DNA from: Flavobacterium hydrophilum
GTDB taxonomy: Bacteria; Bacteroidota; Bacteroidia; Flavobacteriales; Flavobacteriaceae
Length of the DNA stretch: 64,000 bases
Assembly (NCBI RefSeq): GCF_003202405.1
Contig: NZ_QJHL01000001.1
Coordinates: 1,302,001 to 1,366,000 of the forward strand
Reading direction: 5' to 3'
The notes under the pieces were generated by a model. That model saw only the letters and a list, made by a program, of their open reading frames with translations. It was not told the DNA's origin and did not search any database. Each line of letters opens with the position of its first letter. The stretch's first letter is position 1. Of this stretch, positions 1-8,734 are shown piece after piece. The position numbers and the translations under genes are program-made.

Positions 1-1860
1 TGATGTTTTTGTGTAACGCATATCATTATAGCTGTATCCTGCGATCACACTTAGACCGTCTAATGGTCTGGCAGTAATATCTACTTCAACACCTTTACTT
101 TTTGTTTCTCCACTCATAACTTTAATATTAGTATCGGAATTTGGAGTAACACCATCTTGCATAAATGCCGCAGTTTGAACTAAATTGTCATTTGTAATTT
201 GGTATACAGTTACGTTTGTACTTAAAAGTCCTTCAAAAAACTCTTTTTTAATACCCGCTTCATATTGATCAATAATGGAAGGGTCAAGTGGTTGGTTATT
301 GAATGTGTTTCCTGTATTGGGAGTAAATGAATTAGAATAGCTGGCAAATAATGACATATCCTTTGTTGGTTGAAATACCAATCCTGCTTTAGGAGAAAAG
401 GCATTGTCTAAACGTTTTGCAGCAACAGTTGGTATAGCATCTTGTGGATTTCCGGCCCCAGTAGCTGTTTCTTTGTATGTAGTAACTTCAGATTCCTGCC
501 AAGACCAGCGAATACCTGCAAGAATTTTAATTTTTTCTGTTATTGATATTAAATCCTGAAAGTAGGCTCCAAAACGATTGGCATCTGTTTTTGTGATTTG
601 AGTATTTCTTGCATTAGGAATATCTTTTTTTTGTGTTGAAGGATCAAAATCAAAAAGATAAATAGTGTCATAATTTGCTGGAGAGAATACAAAAGTATAA
701 GCAGTAGTAAAAGAGTTTTCCCAATCAGCACCAGTAAAGATTTGATGCTTTACAGATCCGGTTGTGAAATTTCCTTGTAAGCTTAATTGATCTCCAACAA
801 TTTGTTCTAAGTTTTTAGCCTGAGTTAGTGCTCTATTCCAATAACCTGCAACAGGATATGTTTTGATATTATCTAAGTCAGACATTTGTGCTGTTGATTT
901 TTGGGTTCTGTCATAATTTTGAAAAGACCCATTGAAATTTAATTTCCAGTTTTTGTTAAAGTCATGATTCAATAATACAGATGCACTGGCAGATTTAGTA
1001 TTTCCGGTTGACCAAAGCGCACCAAAATAAGTATTACGAGGAATATCTAAAATAGTTTTTCCAATAATCCCGGTTCCAAAATCCGGAGTCCAGTCTGCAG
1101 TCAGGTAATCTCCCTGTACTGTAATCTGTGTTTTTGGATTAATGAAAAAAAGCAAAGACGGATTAACATACAAGCGTTCATTTTTTACTACATCCCTGAA
1201 GCTTTCTGAATTTTCATAAGAACTATTAATTCTAAAAGCGATTGACTTGCTAAGAGGTCCGTAAAAATCAATAGATGGTTTGTAGTAGGCATAACTTCCC
1301 ATTTGCATTGAAATTTCACCGCCTCTTGTAAACGATGGTGTTTTGGTTACAAGGTTTAAAATTCCGCCAGGGGCAACATTACCAAATAATAAAGCTGAAC
1401 CTCCTTTTAGAAACTCTACCTTGTCTAAGCCAGAAACATCAGGAATAGAACCTGCATTATAACGAAAACCATTTTTAAACATATTATTGGCAGACATATC
1501 ATATCCTCTGGAGTAGAAAGATTCCTGAGCACCCCCACGGGCTGAGCTTACATAAACGCCATTTGCATTCTTAAGAACTTCACTTAATCTTATAGCCTGT
1601 TGTTGTTCGATAACTTCTGAACCAATAACTTGTACCGTTTGAGGATTATCCATTGGTTTCAATCCAGAACGAACAGCTGTGACAGGTTTTGGCTCTTTAG
1701 CTTTGGTAACAATTACTTCATTCAGAATTTCTCCCTTTTTGTTTTTTACAGTATCATTAATTGCAGAAGTTGTATCATCATCAGACTCTGAGCGATTTTG
1801 ACTTTGACTATAAGTTGCAAAACTTATAAGAGATAAGGCAAGTAGTAATGTATTCTTCAT
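1..1860 (-). CDS. TonB-dependent siderophore receptor (3' end outside window)
   Basis: An outer-membrane receptor that would import a ferric siderophore using TonB energy. About 620 codons are visible, open to the window edge, so the C-terminal end of the barrel is missing. The start at 1860 gives a clear signal peptide (MKNTLLLALSLISFATYSQS). Unlike the three receptors downstream it has no carboxypeptidase-regulatory domain: the plug follows almost directly (VIVTKAKEPKPV, then SEVLKNANGVYVSSARGG, FYSRGYD, PDVSGLDKVEFLKGGSALLFG, PGGILNLVTKTP), which is the layout of the siderophore-receptor subfamily. The barrel follows with typical segments such as FSPKAGLVFQPTKDMSLFASYSNS. A consensus promoter lies about 40 bases upstream. 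The neighbouring DUF4198 gene is upstream on the same strand but is closed by its own terminator. The substrate cannot be told from sequence. Confidence 0.93.
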   Translation of the reverse strand, partial: MKNTLLLALSLISFATYSQSQNRSESDDDTTSAINDTVKNKKGEILNEVIVTKAKEPKPVTAVRSGLKPMDNPQTVQVIGSEVIEQQQAIRLSEVLKNANGVYVSSARGGAQESFYSRGYDMSANNMFKNGFRYNAGSIPDVSGLDKVEFLKGGSALLFGNVAPGGILNLVTKTPSFTRGGEISMQMGSYAYYKPSIDFYGPLSKSIAFRINSSYENSESFRDVVKNERLYVNPSLLFFINPKTQITVQGDYLTADWTPDFGTGIIGKTILDIPRNTYFGALWSTGNTKSASASVLLNHDFNKNWKLNFNGSFQNYDRTQKSTAQMSDLDNIKTYPVAGYWNRALTQAKNLEQIVGDQLSLQGNFTTGSVKHQIFTGADWENSFTTAYTFVFSPANYDTIYLFDFDPSTQKKDIPNARNTQITKTDANRFGAYFQDLISITEKIKILAGIRWSWQESEVTTYKETATGAGNPQDAIPTVAAKRLDNAFSPKAGLVFQPTKDMSLFASYSNSFTPNTGNTFNNQPLDPSIIDQYEAGIKKEFFEGLLSTNVTVYQITNDNLVQTAAFMQDGVTPNSDTNIKVMSGETKSKGVEVDITARPLDGLSVIAGYSYNDMRYTKTS

Positions 1861-1897
1861 GCTATTTATTTAGATTTAATAAAGATAATTTTTTGTG

Positions 1898-1929
1898 CAA
1901 ATATAAATACACAACCATCTTTTAACAAA
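1898..1929 (-). promoter_or_regulatory. Bacteroidetes-type promoter of the first TonB receptor
   Basis: On the minus strand TTTG (1929-1926), a 20-base spacer and TATATTTG (1905-1898) match the TTTG-N19-21-TANNTTTG consensus of the Bacteroidetes primary sigma factor. The -7 box ends 38 bases before the ATG at 1860, leaving a short AT-rich leader. Confidence 0.7.
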
Positions 1930-2029
1930 ATATTTAGATGCATAATCTTGCTTAAAACTTTATTAAAATTGTCTTAAGATTTAATTAAGATTTTGTTTTC
2001 TTTATTTAAATCAGTTATAAATAGCGCCT

Positions 2030-2059
2030 AAAAAAAACCTTGCTTATTTAGCAAGGTTT
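2030..2059 (-). terminator. Rho-independent terminator of the DUF4198 gene
   Basis: AAACCTTGC (2035-2043) and GCAAGGTTT (2051-2059) form a 9-bp stem with a 7-base loop. On the minus strand the stem runs into a T-tract (A-run at 2031-2037), 26 bases after the stop codon at 2086. Confidence 0.85.
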
Positions 2060-2085
2060 AGTCAAATTCAAAAAATGGATATGAA

Positions 2086-2811
2086 TTATTTTACAGCAAT
2101 CAGATAAGTTGCCATTTTCCAGATTTCATCATATTTTTTTCCATTATGTTCACCTGAAGCCTTTTCAGTATAGGCAAACTCAACCATATAATTGCCTGGC
2201 CAGATGGGTGTAAAAGAAATTTCACCATTTTCATTGCTCCATAATTCTTTCTCCCATCCGTTTGGTGCAATAACTTTCATTTTTTGCTCTTTTGCAATTT
2301 TGCCGTCGTAAGAAGCAATTACATTTACTTTATTTTTTTGTTTTGCGGTCGTTACATCTTTAGAAAAAAGACTGATTACATTTGAATTTGCAGTTGATTC
2401 GTTTCCTTTAGTAGCAGCTCCAACGGTAACTGTAGCACTTGAGTTATAATCTAAAACCATTGTCCCGTAAACATCTTTTACTTTATGGTGCATTACAATT
2501 GTATAAACACCATCCTCATCAGGTGTAAAAAATGCCTGATATTTATTTTCTAATGCTTTGGTCGTTAACTTCGTTTCTTTTTTTGACGGAGAAACTAATA
2601 CAAGAGTAAAGTCTTTTAAGTCTGAAAACCATTTCTCTGATTTTGTAATATCATTGTCTGAGAATTCCCCAAAGTAAACAGATATTTCCTGAGCCTTACC
2701 TTTTGTCCCAGTAGCTTTTGTTTCGATCCATAAGGCGTGGGCAAATAGTGAAGGTGTCGTTACCAGCATTAGCAATAAGAAAGCTAATTTTTTTAGTGAA
2801 TTTGATTTCAT
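2086..2811 (-). CDS. DUF4198 domain-containing periplasmic protein
   Basis: A 241-residue exported protein of the DUF4198 family, whose members are often coded beside metal or siderophore uptake genes and are thought to bind or handle metal in the periplasm. A signal peptide (residues 1-24, ending SLFA) is followed by HALWIETKATG; the HA-W motif right after cleavage is typical of this family. The rest looks like two beta-sandwich halves: a half with DFTLVLVSPSKKETKL and the segment DEDGVYTIVMHHKVKDVYG, and a C-terminal half with VIAPNGWEKELWSNENGEISFTPIWPGNYMVE. It sits between two siderophore-receptor genes, which fits a role in metal uptake, but the ligand is unknown. A terminator follows and a palindrome overlaps its probable promoter, so it may be transcribed alone and regulated. 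Confidence 0.85.
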   Translation of the reverse strand: MKSNSLKKLAFLLLMLVTTPSLFAHALWIETKATGTKGKAQEISVYFGEFSDNDITKSEKWFSDLKDFTLVLVSPSKKETKLTTKALENKYQAFFTPDEDGVYTIVMHHKVKDVYGTMVLDYNSSATVTVGAATKGNESTANSNVISLFSKDVTTAKQKNKVNVIASYDGKIAKEQKMKVIAPNGWEKELWSNENGEISFTPIWPGNYMVEFAYTEKASGEHNGKKYDEIWKMATYLIAVK

Positions 2812-2829
2812 AGTACAATTTGTTTTATG

Positions 2830-2857
2830 TTGTAGAATTTATATTTCTACAAACTTA
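2830..2857 (-). promoter_or_regulatory. Probable -7 box with overlapping palindrome before DUF4198
   Basis: TAAGTTTG on the minus strand (2857-2850) matches the -7 consensus TANNTTTG. A perfect inverted repeat, TTGTAGAA (2830-2837) and TTCTACAA (2845-2852) with a 7-base spacer, overlaps the end of the box and the expected start of transcription. That is the usual place for a repressor operator, though it could equally be a 5'-UTR hairpin. The -33 element is weak. Confidence 0.45.
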
Positions 2858-2888
2858 AGCCTTATTTAGAATAATTAAAAACAATTAA

Positions 2889-3630
2889 CTATTTTAATTC
2901 GGTTAACTTTTTTTGCATTTGGTCAGCCAATACTTTATTACCGGATTTTATGTATGCTTTCTAAAGAGGAATATATATTTTTACTCTGGGGATAAAATTT
3001 GTTCGCTAATGTAAAAAACGAAATGGCCTGTTCAGTTTTGTCGTTTTGTAAACAATAATTCCCCATCCAGTCCAGATAACTTTCTGTTGGAAGAAAGCTA
3101 AAACCAGTATCTTTTGAAAGTTTTTGATACTGTTCTTTAACAAGATCGGGATTTTGTATAGCCTGCTTTACCTGAACCAAATGTTCTTTAAAAATGAATC
3201 GTAAGCCATCATATTCTGCCGGAATAGGAATCGTTCCATGATCTTCATTATCATAAAATTTAAATGCCCATCGCAGGTTTTTAGTTTTTTTTTCTTTTAA
3301 TAGTTTTTCAAATCTCCTGATTCCTCTGGCCATATCCGTTGTAGTATCTTGCGGGATACTAATTTTATTTGCTATTGCAACATAAATATTTCTGTTTTCA
3401 ACATCTTTTTTGTTGAAAACAGAATCTGCTTTTTTGATCATAATTTCATTATCCCACCAAAGACTCGGGTCAATAATAACATAAGAGTTGAGCAATTTTG
3501 TGTGATGTAGTAAAATATTGGTTGCAGTTAATCCTCCAAAAGAATGTCCGTTTAATATATTATATCCTGAGGTTCTGTAATTTTTATCGATATGCGGCCT
3601 AAGTTCATTTCTACCAAGTAAACTTAAAAA
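2889..3630 (-). pseudogene. Decayed alpha/beta-hydrolase (esterase) gene, 5' end lost and 3' frameshift
   Basis: The reading frame from 3630 down carries the C-terminal two thirds of an alpha/beta hydrolase of the siderophore/enterochelin-esterase-like type: the nucleophile elbow GHSFGG (3532-3549, serine codon at 3541-3543), then VIIDPSLWWDNE, DHGTIPIP (probable catalytic His) and a TPR-like tail (KTEQAISFFTLANKFYPQ). There is no plausible start: upstream of the elbow only about 30 residues are open before a stop at 3631, so the first 100 or more residues are gone, and a TTG at 3495 would lose the catalytic serine. At the 3' end the frame stops at 2938, but dropping one A in the run near 2948-2951 restores a natural tail (KSGNKVLADQMQKKLTELK) ending in TAG at 2889. 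Both lesions mark a dead gene. Its place among siderophore receptors suggests it once hydrolysed a siderophore. Confidence 0.8.
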
Positions 3631-3662
3631 TTAAAGGGAACCAATTTAAATCAGTTCCCTTT
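3626..3662 (-). terminator. Terminator of the TonB receptor gene at 3671
   Basis: AAAGGGAAC (3633-3641) pairs with GTTCCCTTT (3654-3662) around a 12-base loop. The minus strand continues into AATTTTT. It begins 9 bases after the receptor stop and also marks the break point of the truncated esterase. Confidence 0.8.
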
Positions 3663-3670
3663 ATATTCTC

Positions 3671-6127
3671 TTAAAATTTATAGCTAAAACTGGCTACAAC
3701 ATTTCGTGGTTTCTGAGGATTTACAGTTCCCCATCCGCCATTAAAATATTCCTTGTTGGTAATATTATTAATGTTTAGTGCTACTCTGAATTTGTTTGTA
3801 CCGTAAAAAACAGATCCATTAATAACGGTGTAGAAGGGTAGTACAAATTTGCCAAGTTTATCACTGTTTACGACAGCATTTTCGCTGGCATAATTTCCGC
3901 CAAAACCTAAACCAAAATCTTTCAGGGCTCCATCAGTAAATTTATAGTTTGCCCAAAAGTTAACTAAACTTTCCGGTCCTGACCACATTGGTCTTTTTCC
4001 TTCTTCCAGCCAGACATTATTCAGACCGCCTTTTGTTATTTTACTGTCGTTATAGCTGTATCCCGCAATAATGTTTAAGCCTTTTACAGGAGAAGCATTA
4101 AGATCAAACTCAAAACCTTTGCTTCGTGCAGTACCTTCCTGTCTACTGTTTAAAGGAATATTTGGGTCGGTTGTAACCAAATTATCGACTTCTATATTAT
4201 AATAGCTTACAGTTGCATTTAATTTCTCGTCAAGAAGATTCGCCTTAACACCAAATTCAAGCTGATTGGCGTGTTCCGGTTTAAAGGTTGCAGTTCCAGT
4301 TACATCTCCGTTGGTGTTATATGTTTTTTTGGGAGAAATGTTTTTAAAGCCATTCATATAATTGGCAAATAGAGCAAGCTTGTCTATGACAGGTTGATAG
4401 ACCAAACCGAATTTAGGAGATAAAGAAGTTTGGTTATAATTATCACTATCCGTTTTTGTATCTCCTTCTGTATCAAAATAATCAACTCGTAAACTCGCCA
4501 TCGCCATTAAACCTGGAAGAATATTTACAACATCAGATGCATATACACTGTATGTTGCCTCCTTGTTATTGTAGATTATGGATCCCGATTTTGCCAGCAC
4601 CGCATCTACAGAACTGCGGGTTGGGTAAGTTGGCGGGTCCACAGTTCCGGTATAAGGATTGAGATAATTTACATCTCCCTGGGGAGTAGTATTATAAAGC
4701 CAGGCATAACCTGAACCGCCATATGTTACTTCCTGTGCAAAATAGTCAAGTCCGGCAACAATTCGGTTACGGATGTTGCCTATTTTAAAATCACCAATAA
4801 AGTTTTGTTGAATATCTGTGGTTACTGTTTGTGATTGCTCTTTGGTAATATTTACGGCAAATTCACCTAATCCATTTTCATTATCAGGCATGTACGAATA
4901 GTATCCGTCTGATTTTGCAGAACTTCTTGATAAGGCTGTTTGAGAAGTCCACTGATCAGAAATTTTATAATTCATTTGAGCCTGCAAATTAAACTTAGGG
5001 TTTTTTATAGATAAATCATTACCATAAAAAGAGAGTTTAGTATTGTAGTTTAATTCTTCTAAATTGGCAAATTGCAAAGGGGAGCTTCTGCCTAAAAATA
5101 ACATTGGAGGTACTGCTCTTTCTTCCTGCATAAATTCGGTATTGATCAGGAAAGATAATTTTTCGCTGACCTTATAGGACAGTACAGGGGCTAAAAAATA
5201 AGATGTACGGAAACCGGCATCCTGAAAACTGTTTTCTGTCTGATAGGCTGCATTGACTCTTATAGCTACATTATCAGATTCATCTACATTGGTATTTACA
5301 TCAGCAGTAACTCTGTTAAGACCAAAACTTCCGGTAAGATAAGAAACTTCTGCACCAAAACCTGAATAAGGTTTTTTAGTCACTGTATTGATAAGTCCTC
5401 CGTAACTAATCAAACTGCTCCCGAATAAAGTTCCTGATGGCCCTTTTATAACTTCTATTCGTTCAATGTTAGAAGGATCTAAACTCCCGTTTGTTAATCC
5501 GGGAAGTCCATTTACGATATTGGCCTGGGTTTGAAAACCGCGTATTGCATAAAAGGAGCTTCCGCCGCCACTACGACCTGTAGACTCCCATAATTTTTGA
5601 ATTCCGGGAATATTTTTTATAGCATCATCAAAATTAGTTATAGCTTGTTCTTTTAGTAAATCAGCTGTAACTACATTATAAACTTGTGGATTTTCGATGT
5701 TTTTCAGAGGCATTTTAGAAACATAATTACTTTGTTTCGGGAAAAGTTTTGCTCTGTTGTTATTGTATATGGTTACTTCCTGTAATTGCTTGTTGGAAAC
5801 TTTTAATTGCAGGTTAAGTTTTGTTGTTTCATTGCCATTTACTTTTACCTCTTGTTCAAGGGCTTCGTAACCGGTTAGAGATATTTGTAAAACGTAGTCG
5901 TTGCTTTTTAGGCGGTTTAGTTCAAAATTTCCATCTTGATTAGTGACTGTATTATATTTAGTGTTTTTGAGAATGACGTTTACACCGGCTGCAGGTTCAC
6001 CATCTGATGTAGTTATGGATCCTTTTAGTTTACCATTGGTTTGAGCCAGTGTATTTGTGGTGGTTAAAATTAGAAATAAGCAAATTATAAAAATAAAATG
6101 CTGTGGTCTTAGGTTAAGATAATTCAT
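3671..6127 (-). CDS. TonB-dependent siderophore receptor with carboxypeptidase-regulatory domain
   Basis: An outer-membrane ferric-siderophore receptor of 818 residues. The order is: signal peptide (MNYLNLRPQHFIFIICLFLIL...TLAQ), a carboxypeptidase-D-like beta-sandwich (GKLKGSITTSDGEPAAGVNV to about residue 110), a TonB-box-like segment (KQLQEVTIYN), the plug (DDAIKNIPGIQKLWESTGR, FYAIRGF, IERIEVIKGPSGTLFG) and a 22-strand-type barrel ending in VVASFSYKF with a terminal aromatic. An ATG ten codons earlier (6157) is open, but a -7 box lies at 6155-6162, so transcription would start after it; 6127 is therefore chosen. The gene has its own promoter and terminator. It resembles the receptors at 6290 and 9976 most strongly in the N-terminal domain. 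Confidence 0.93.
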   Translation of the reverse strand: MNYLNLRPQHFIFIICLFLILTTTNTLAQTNGKLKGSITTSDGEPAAGVNVILKNTKYNTVTNQDGNFELNRLKSNDYVLQISLTGYEALEQEVKVNGNETTKLNLQLKVSNKQLQEVTIYNNNRAKLFPKQSNYVSKMPLKNIENPQVYNVVTADLLKEQAITNFDDAIKNIPGIQKLWESTGRSGGGSSFYAIRGFQTQANIVNGLPGLTNGSLDPSNIERIEVIKGPSGTLFGSSLISYGGLINTVTKKPYSGFGAEVSYLTGSFGLNRVTADVNTNVDESDNVAIRVNAAYQTENSFQDAGFRTSYFLAPVLSYKVSEKLSFLINTEFMQEERAVPPMLFLGRSSPLQFANLEELNYNTKLSFYGNDLSIKNPKFNLQAQMNYKISDQWTSQTALSRSSAKSDGYYSYMPDNENGLGEFAVNITKEQSQTVTTDIQQNFIGDFKIGNIRNRIVAGLDYFAQEVTYGGSGYAWLYNTTPQGDVNYLNPYTGTVDPPTYPTRSSVDAVLAKSGSIIYNNKEATYSVYASDVVNILPGLMAMASLRVDYFDTEGDTKTDSDNYNQTSLSPKFGLVYQPVIDKLALFANYMNGFKNISPKKTYNTNGDVTGTATFKPEHANQLEFGVKANLLDEKLNATVSYYNIEVDNLVTTDPNIPLNSRQEGTARSKGFEFDLNASPVKGLNIIAGYSYNDSKITKGGLNNVWLEEGKRPMWSGPESLVNFWANYKFTDGALKDFGLGFGGNYASENAVVNSDKLGKFVLPFYTVINGSVFYGTNKFRVALNINNITNKEYFNGGWGTVNPQKPRNVVASFSYKF

Positions 6128-6154
6128 TTGTATTGGGTGGTATTTGAATTTTTG

Positions 6155-6162
6155 CAAATCTA
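6155..6162 (-). promoter_or_regulatory. Promoter -7 box that decides the receptor start
   Basis: TAGATTTG on the minus strand matches TANNTTTG. A TTTG lies about 15 bases further upstream, a slightly short spacer. The box overlaps the upstream ATG at 6157, which makes the ATG at 6127 the likely start. Confidence 0.55.
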
Positions 6163-6233
6163 AAAATTTATTGATAGCAAAATGTAATTATCGTCACTGT
6201 GTAGATGATTTTATGAAAATATGTTTAATTAAC

Positions 6234-6264
6234 AAAAAATACCTCTTAAGAAGAGGTATTTTGT
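6234..6264 (-). terminator. Terminator of the TonB receptor gene at 6290
   Basis: AATACCTCTT and AAGAGGTATT form a perfect stem with a 3-base loop (6239-6259), flanked by A-runs and T-runs so that it can work on either strand. It lies 26 bases after the receptor stop. Confidence 0.85.
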
Positions 6265-6289
6265 TAAATAAATGAGTTAAAAAGAATGT

Positions 6290-8677
6290 TTAGAATTTGT
6301 ATGTAAAACCTACTGTAATATTTTTCAACATTTGTGGTGTACCTGTTCCTACAATATAGTATTGCTCATTGGTAATATTATTGAGCTTAAGGTTTAGAAT
6401 ATATTTTTGAGCACTGTAAAATATAGATGCGTTTGCTACTGTATAACCGTTGAATATAAAAGTATTGGTTGTGTTGTACCAGGAGTCACTTACGTAATTT
6501 CCTCCTGCACCAAGGCCCAGGCCACTTAATTTGCCATTCATTATTTTGTAGCTAATCCAAAGGTTGGCAATATTTTTAGGTGCAAATGTTGAAAATTTAC
6601 CCTGAAGAGCTGTTGAATTTTTAGTGTATATGTTTTCGTTAAACCCATAACCGGCAACAATGTTTAGTCCGGCGATAGGATTGGCAATTATGTCTGCTTC
6701 AAATCCTTTACTGCGTTGTGTTCCATTTTGTATTGTATAGGCGGCGTTTGCAGGATCAGCATAGGTAGCATTTGTTACCTGAATATCATAGTAGCTTAAT
6801 GTACTACTCAATTTTCCGTTAAATAAATTTAATTTTAAACCTCCTTCTAATTGATTAGCCTGTTGTGGTTTTAGTACAGTTATATTTCCACTTGGTCCGG
6901 TAGGAGCAGGAGCAACATTTATAAAGCCATTATTGTAATTTGTAAAAAGTGATATTTTGTCTTTCAATACTTCATAAACGATACCTAATTTTGGTGAGAA
7001 TTGGGTTTGGTTGTAATTACCGGTTGTCAAACCTGTATTTTGTGAATAGACACCACTATTTATTGCTCGTGTAATTCTCAGACTTGCCATTACATTCAAG
7101 TTATTTGTAATGTTTAGTACGTCTGAAACATAAGCACTATATTGATCTAATTTAGAACTTCTATAATTATATGTTAATAATGAATTTGCAGCCTCTATCT
7201 TGGCCTGACTAATTTCAGGAATAGGTTTGGTTAAATCTACGGTATCTTTATATCCGTCTGATAATACTGTAGGGCGATTCAATCCATAGTAATATTGAGA
7301 CCAATCAATACCTGCTATAATGCGATTTCTAAGGTTACCTATTTTAAAATCGCCAACAAAGTTTTGTTGCAGTTGCATTTGACCAAATTTATTGTCCGGT
7401 ATCCATAATGCAACCTGTCTGTTAACACTAGTGTTGCTTGTAAAAGTAGCAACAGAATACAGATATTGTTTTGGATAATGTCCTTCAGAAAACATATAAC
7501 TGGTTTGTGAAGTCCATTCATCCGAGATTTTATAATCTGCTGTAGCATTTACATTATTCATAAAATTACGATTGGCAAGTCCGTTGCTGCTTAAACTTTT
7601 GTCGTAAGGAAGCAAATCTTTTAAGCTTTTTGCGGTAACTCCGGCACCAATGTTATAAACATAAGTTGCGTTGTATTTTTGACTTACAATTTCGGCATCA
7701 ATATTTAAAGTAAGATCCGGGCTAACTTTGAAAGTCAATTTTGGAGAAAAAGAATAGCTGTTTGCCCAAAGTGCACCATCACCATTTGCATAACCATTTC
7801 TTGTTTGATAAGAAGCCGTTGCCCTAAACAATAGTGTTTTTTCTTTATCGAGAGGCGCATTTACATCTGCTGTCAGGCGGTTTAGTTGATAAGTTCCCGT
7901 TGTATAAGATATTTCACCTCCAATAGTTTCGTATGGCTTTTTTGTAACATAGTTAAGAACCCCTCCTAAACTGGTAGAAATATTGCTAAACAAAGTACCA
8001 ACAGGTCCTTTTATAGCTTCAATACGTTCAATATTAATAGGATCTTCTGGTCCAATTGCAGCTGAATTCATACCGTTTCTAAGTGATTGATAACTGGTAA
8101 ATCCTCTGGATACAATACCTACGCTGCCACCTCCGGCTGCTCCGGGTATAGCTCCAGGTATATTTCTATGGGCTTGTGACATATCTGTGACTAACTGTTC
8201 TTTTATCAAATCTTTACTAACCGTGTTGTAAACTTGTGAGTTTTCTAAATTTTTTAAAGGCAGTCGCGATACATAAGTGGTTTCCCGATCTGCAAATTTA
8301 TTTGCCTTCCCATTATTGATTACAACCTCTTTCAATTCTTTATTAGAAACTTTTAATTGAAGATTTAATGATGTTGTTTCGTTTTCAGAAACACTTACTT
8401 CCTGTTCTAAAGTTTCATAACCTGTCAATGAAACTTGTAACGTATAAGTATTTGGCTTGATCCTGTTAAATTCAAACACACCATCTTCATTGGTAATAGT
8501 GCCGTATTTGGAATTTTTAAGAATAATATTTACACCTGCTGCAGCATCTCCGTCAGATGTTGTAACAGTTCCCTTTATTTTTCCATGATTTTGCTGGGCA
8601 ACAGCACTAAAAGAAAAAAGTAAGAATGAATAAATTGTGACTAAAAAACATAGAATTCGTTTATTAGAATTTTTCAT
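6290..8677 (-). CDS. TonB-dependent siderophore receptor with carboxypeptidase-regulatory domain
   Basis: A 795-residue ferric-siderophore receptor. Signal peptide (residues 1-27, ending SAVAQ), carboxypeptidase-regulatory domain (GKIKGTVTTSDGDAAAGVNI through NLQLKVSNKELKEVVI, about 31-122), plug (AHRNIPGAIPGAAGGGSVG, IVSRGF, NIERIEAIKGPVGTLF, LGGVLNYVTKKP) and beta barrel ending NITVGFTYKF. The gene starts 57 bases after the stop of the PepSY protein gene on the same strand with no terminator between, so the two are probably one operon: receptor in the outer membrane, PepSY protein in the inner membrane. Its first 120 residues nearly match those of the receptor at 9976, while the barrels differ much more. 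Confidence 0.93.
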   Translation of the reverse strand: MKNSNKRILCFLVTIYSFLLFSFSAVAQQNHGKIKGTVTTSDGDAAAGVNIILKNSKYGTITNEDGVFEFNRIKPNTYTLQVSLTGYETLEQEVSVSENETTSLNLQLKVSNKELKEVVINNGKANKFADRETTYVSRLPLKNLENSQVYNTVSKDLIKEQLVTDMSQAHRNIPGAIPGAAGGGSVGIVSRGFTSYQSLRNGMNSAAIGPEDPINIERIEAIKGPVGTLFSNISTSLGGVLNYVTKKPYETIGGEISYTTGTYQLNRLTADVNAPLDKEKTLLFRATASYQTRNGYANGDGALWANSYSFSPKLTFKVSPDLTLNIDAEIVSQKYNATYVYNIGAGVTAKSLKDLLPYDKSLSSNGLANRNFMNNVNATADYKISDEWTSQTSYMFSEGHYPKQYLYSVATFTSNTSVNRQVALWIPDNKFGQMQLQQNFVGDFKIGNLRNRIIAGIDWSQYYYGLNRPTVLSDGYKDTVDLTKPIPEISQAKIEAANSLLTYNYRSSKLDQYSAYVSDVLNITNNLNVMASLRITRAINSGVYSQNTGLTTGNYNQTQFSPKLGIVYEVLKDKISLFTNYNNGFINVAPAPTGPSGNITVLKPQQANQLEGGLKLNLFNGKLSSTLSYYDIQVTNATYADPANAAYTIQNGTQRSKGFEADIIANPIAGLNIVAGYGFNENIYTKNSTALQGKFSTFAPKNIANLWISYKIMNGKLSGLGLGAGGNYVSDSWYNTTNTFIFNGYTVANASIFYSAQKYILNLKLNNITNEQYYIVGTGTPQMLKNITVGFTYKF

Positions 8678-8734
8678 ATTATTTTAATTGGTTAATAATT
8701 CAGTATAAAATTTTATTCTGCTCTAAATATTTAA

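Noticed and set aside
2938..3495. Separate 185-aa protein starting at a TTG
   Set aside because: The frame goes on upstream through the catalytic-serine motif, so this is the tail of a truncated esterase, not a complete gene.
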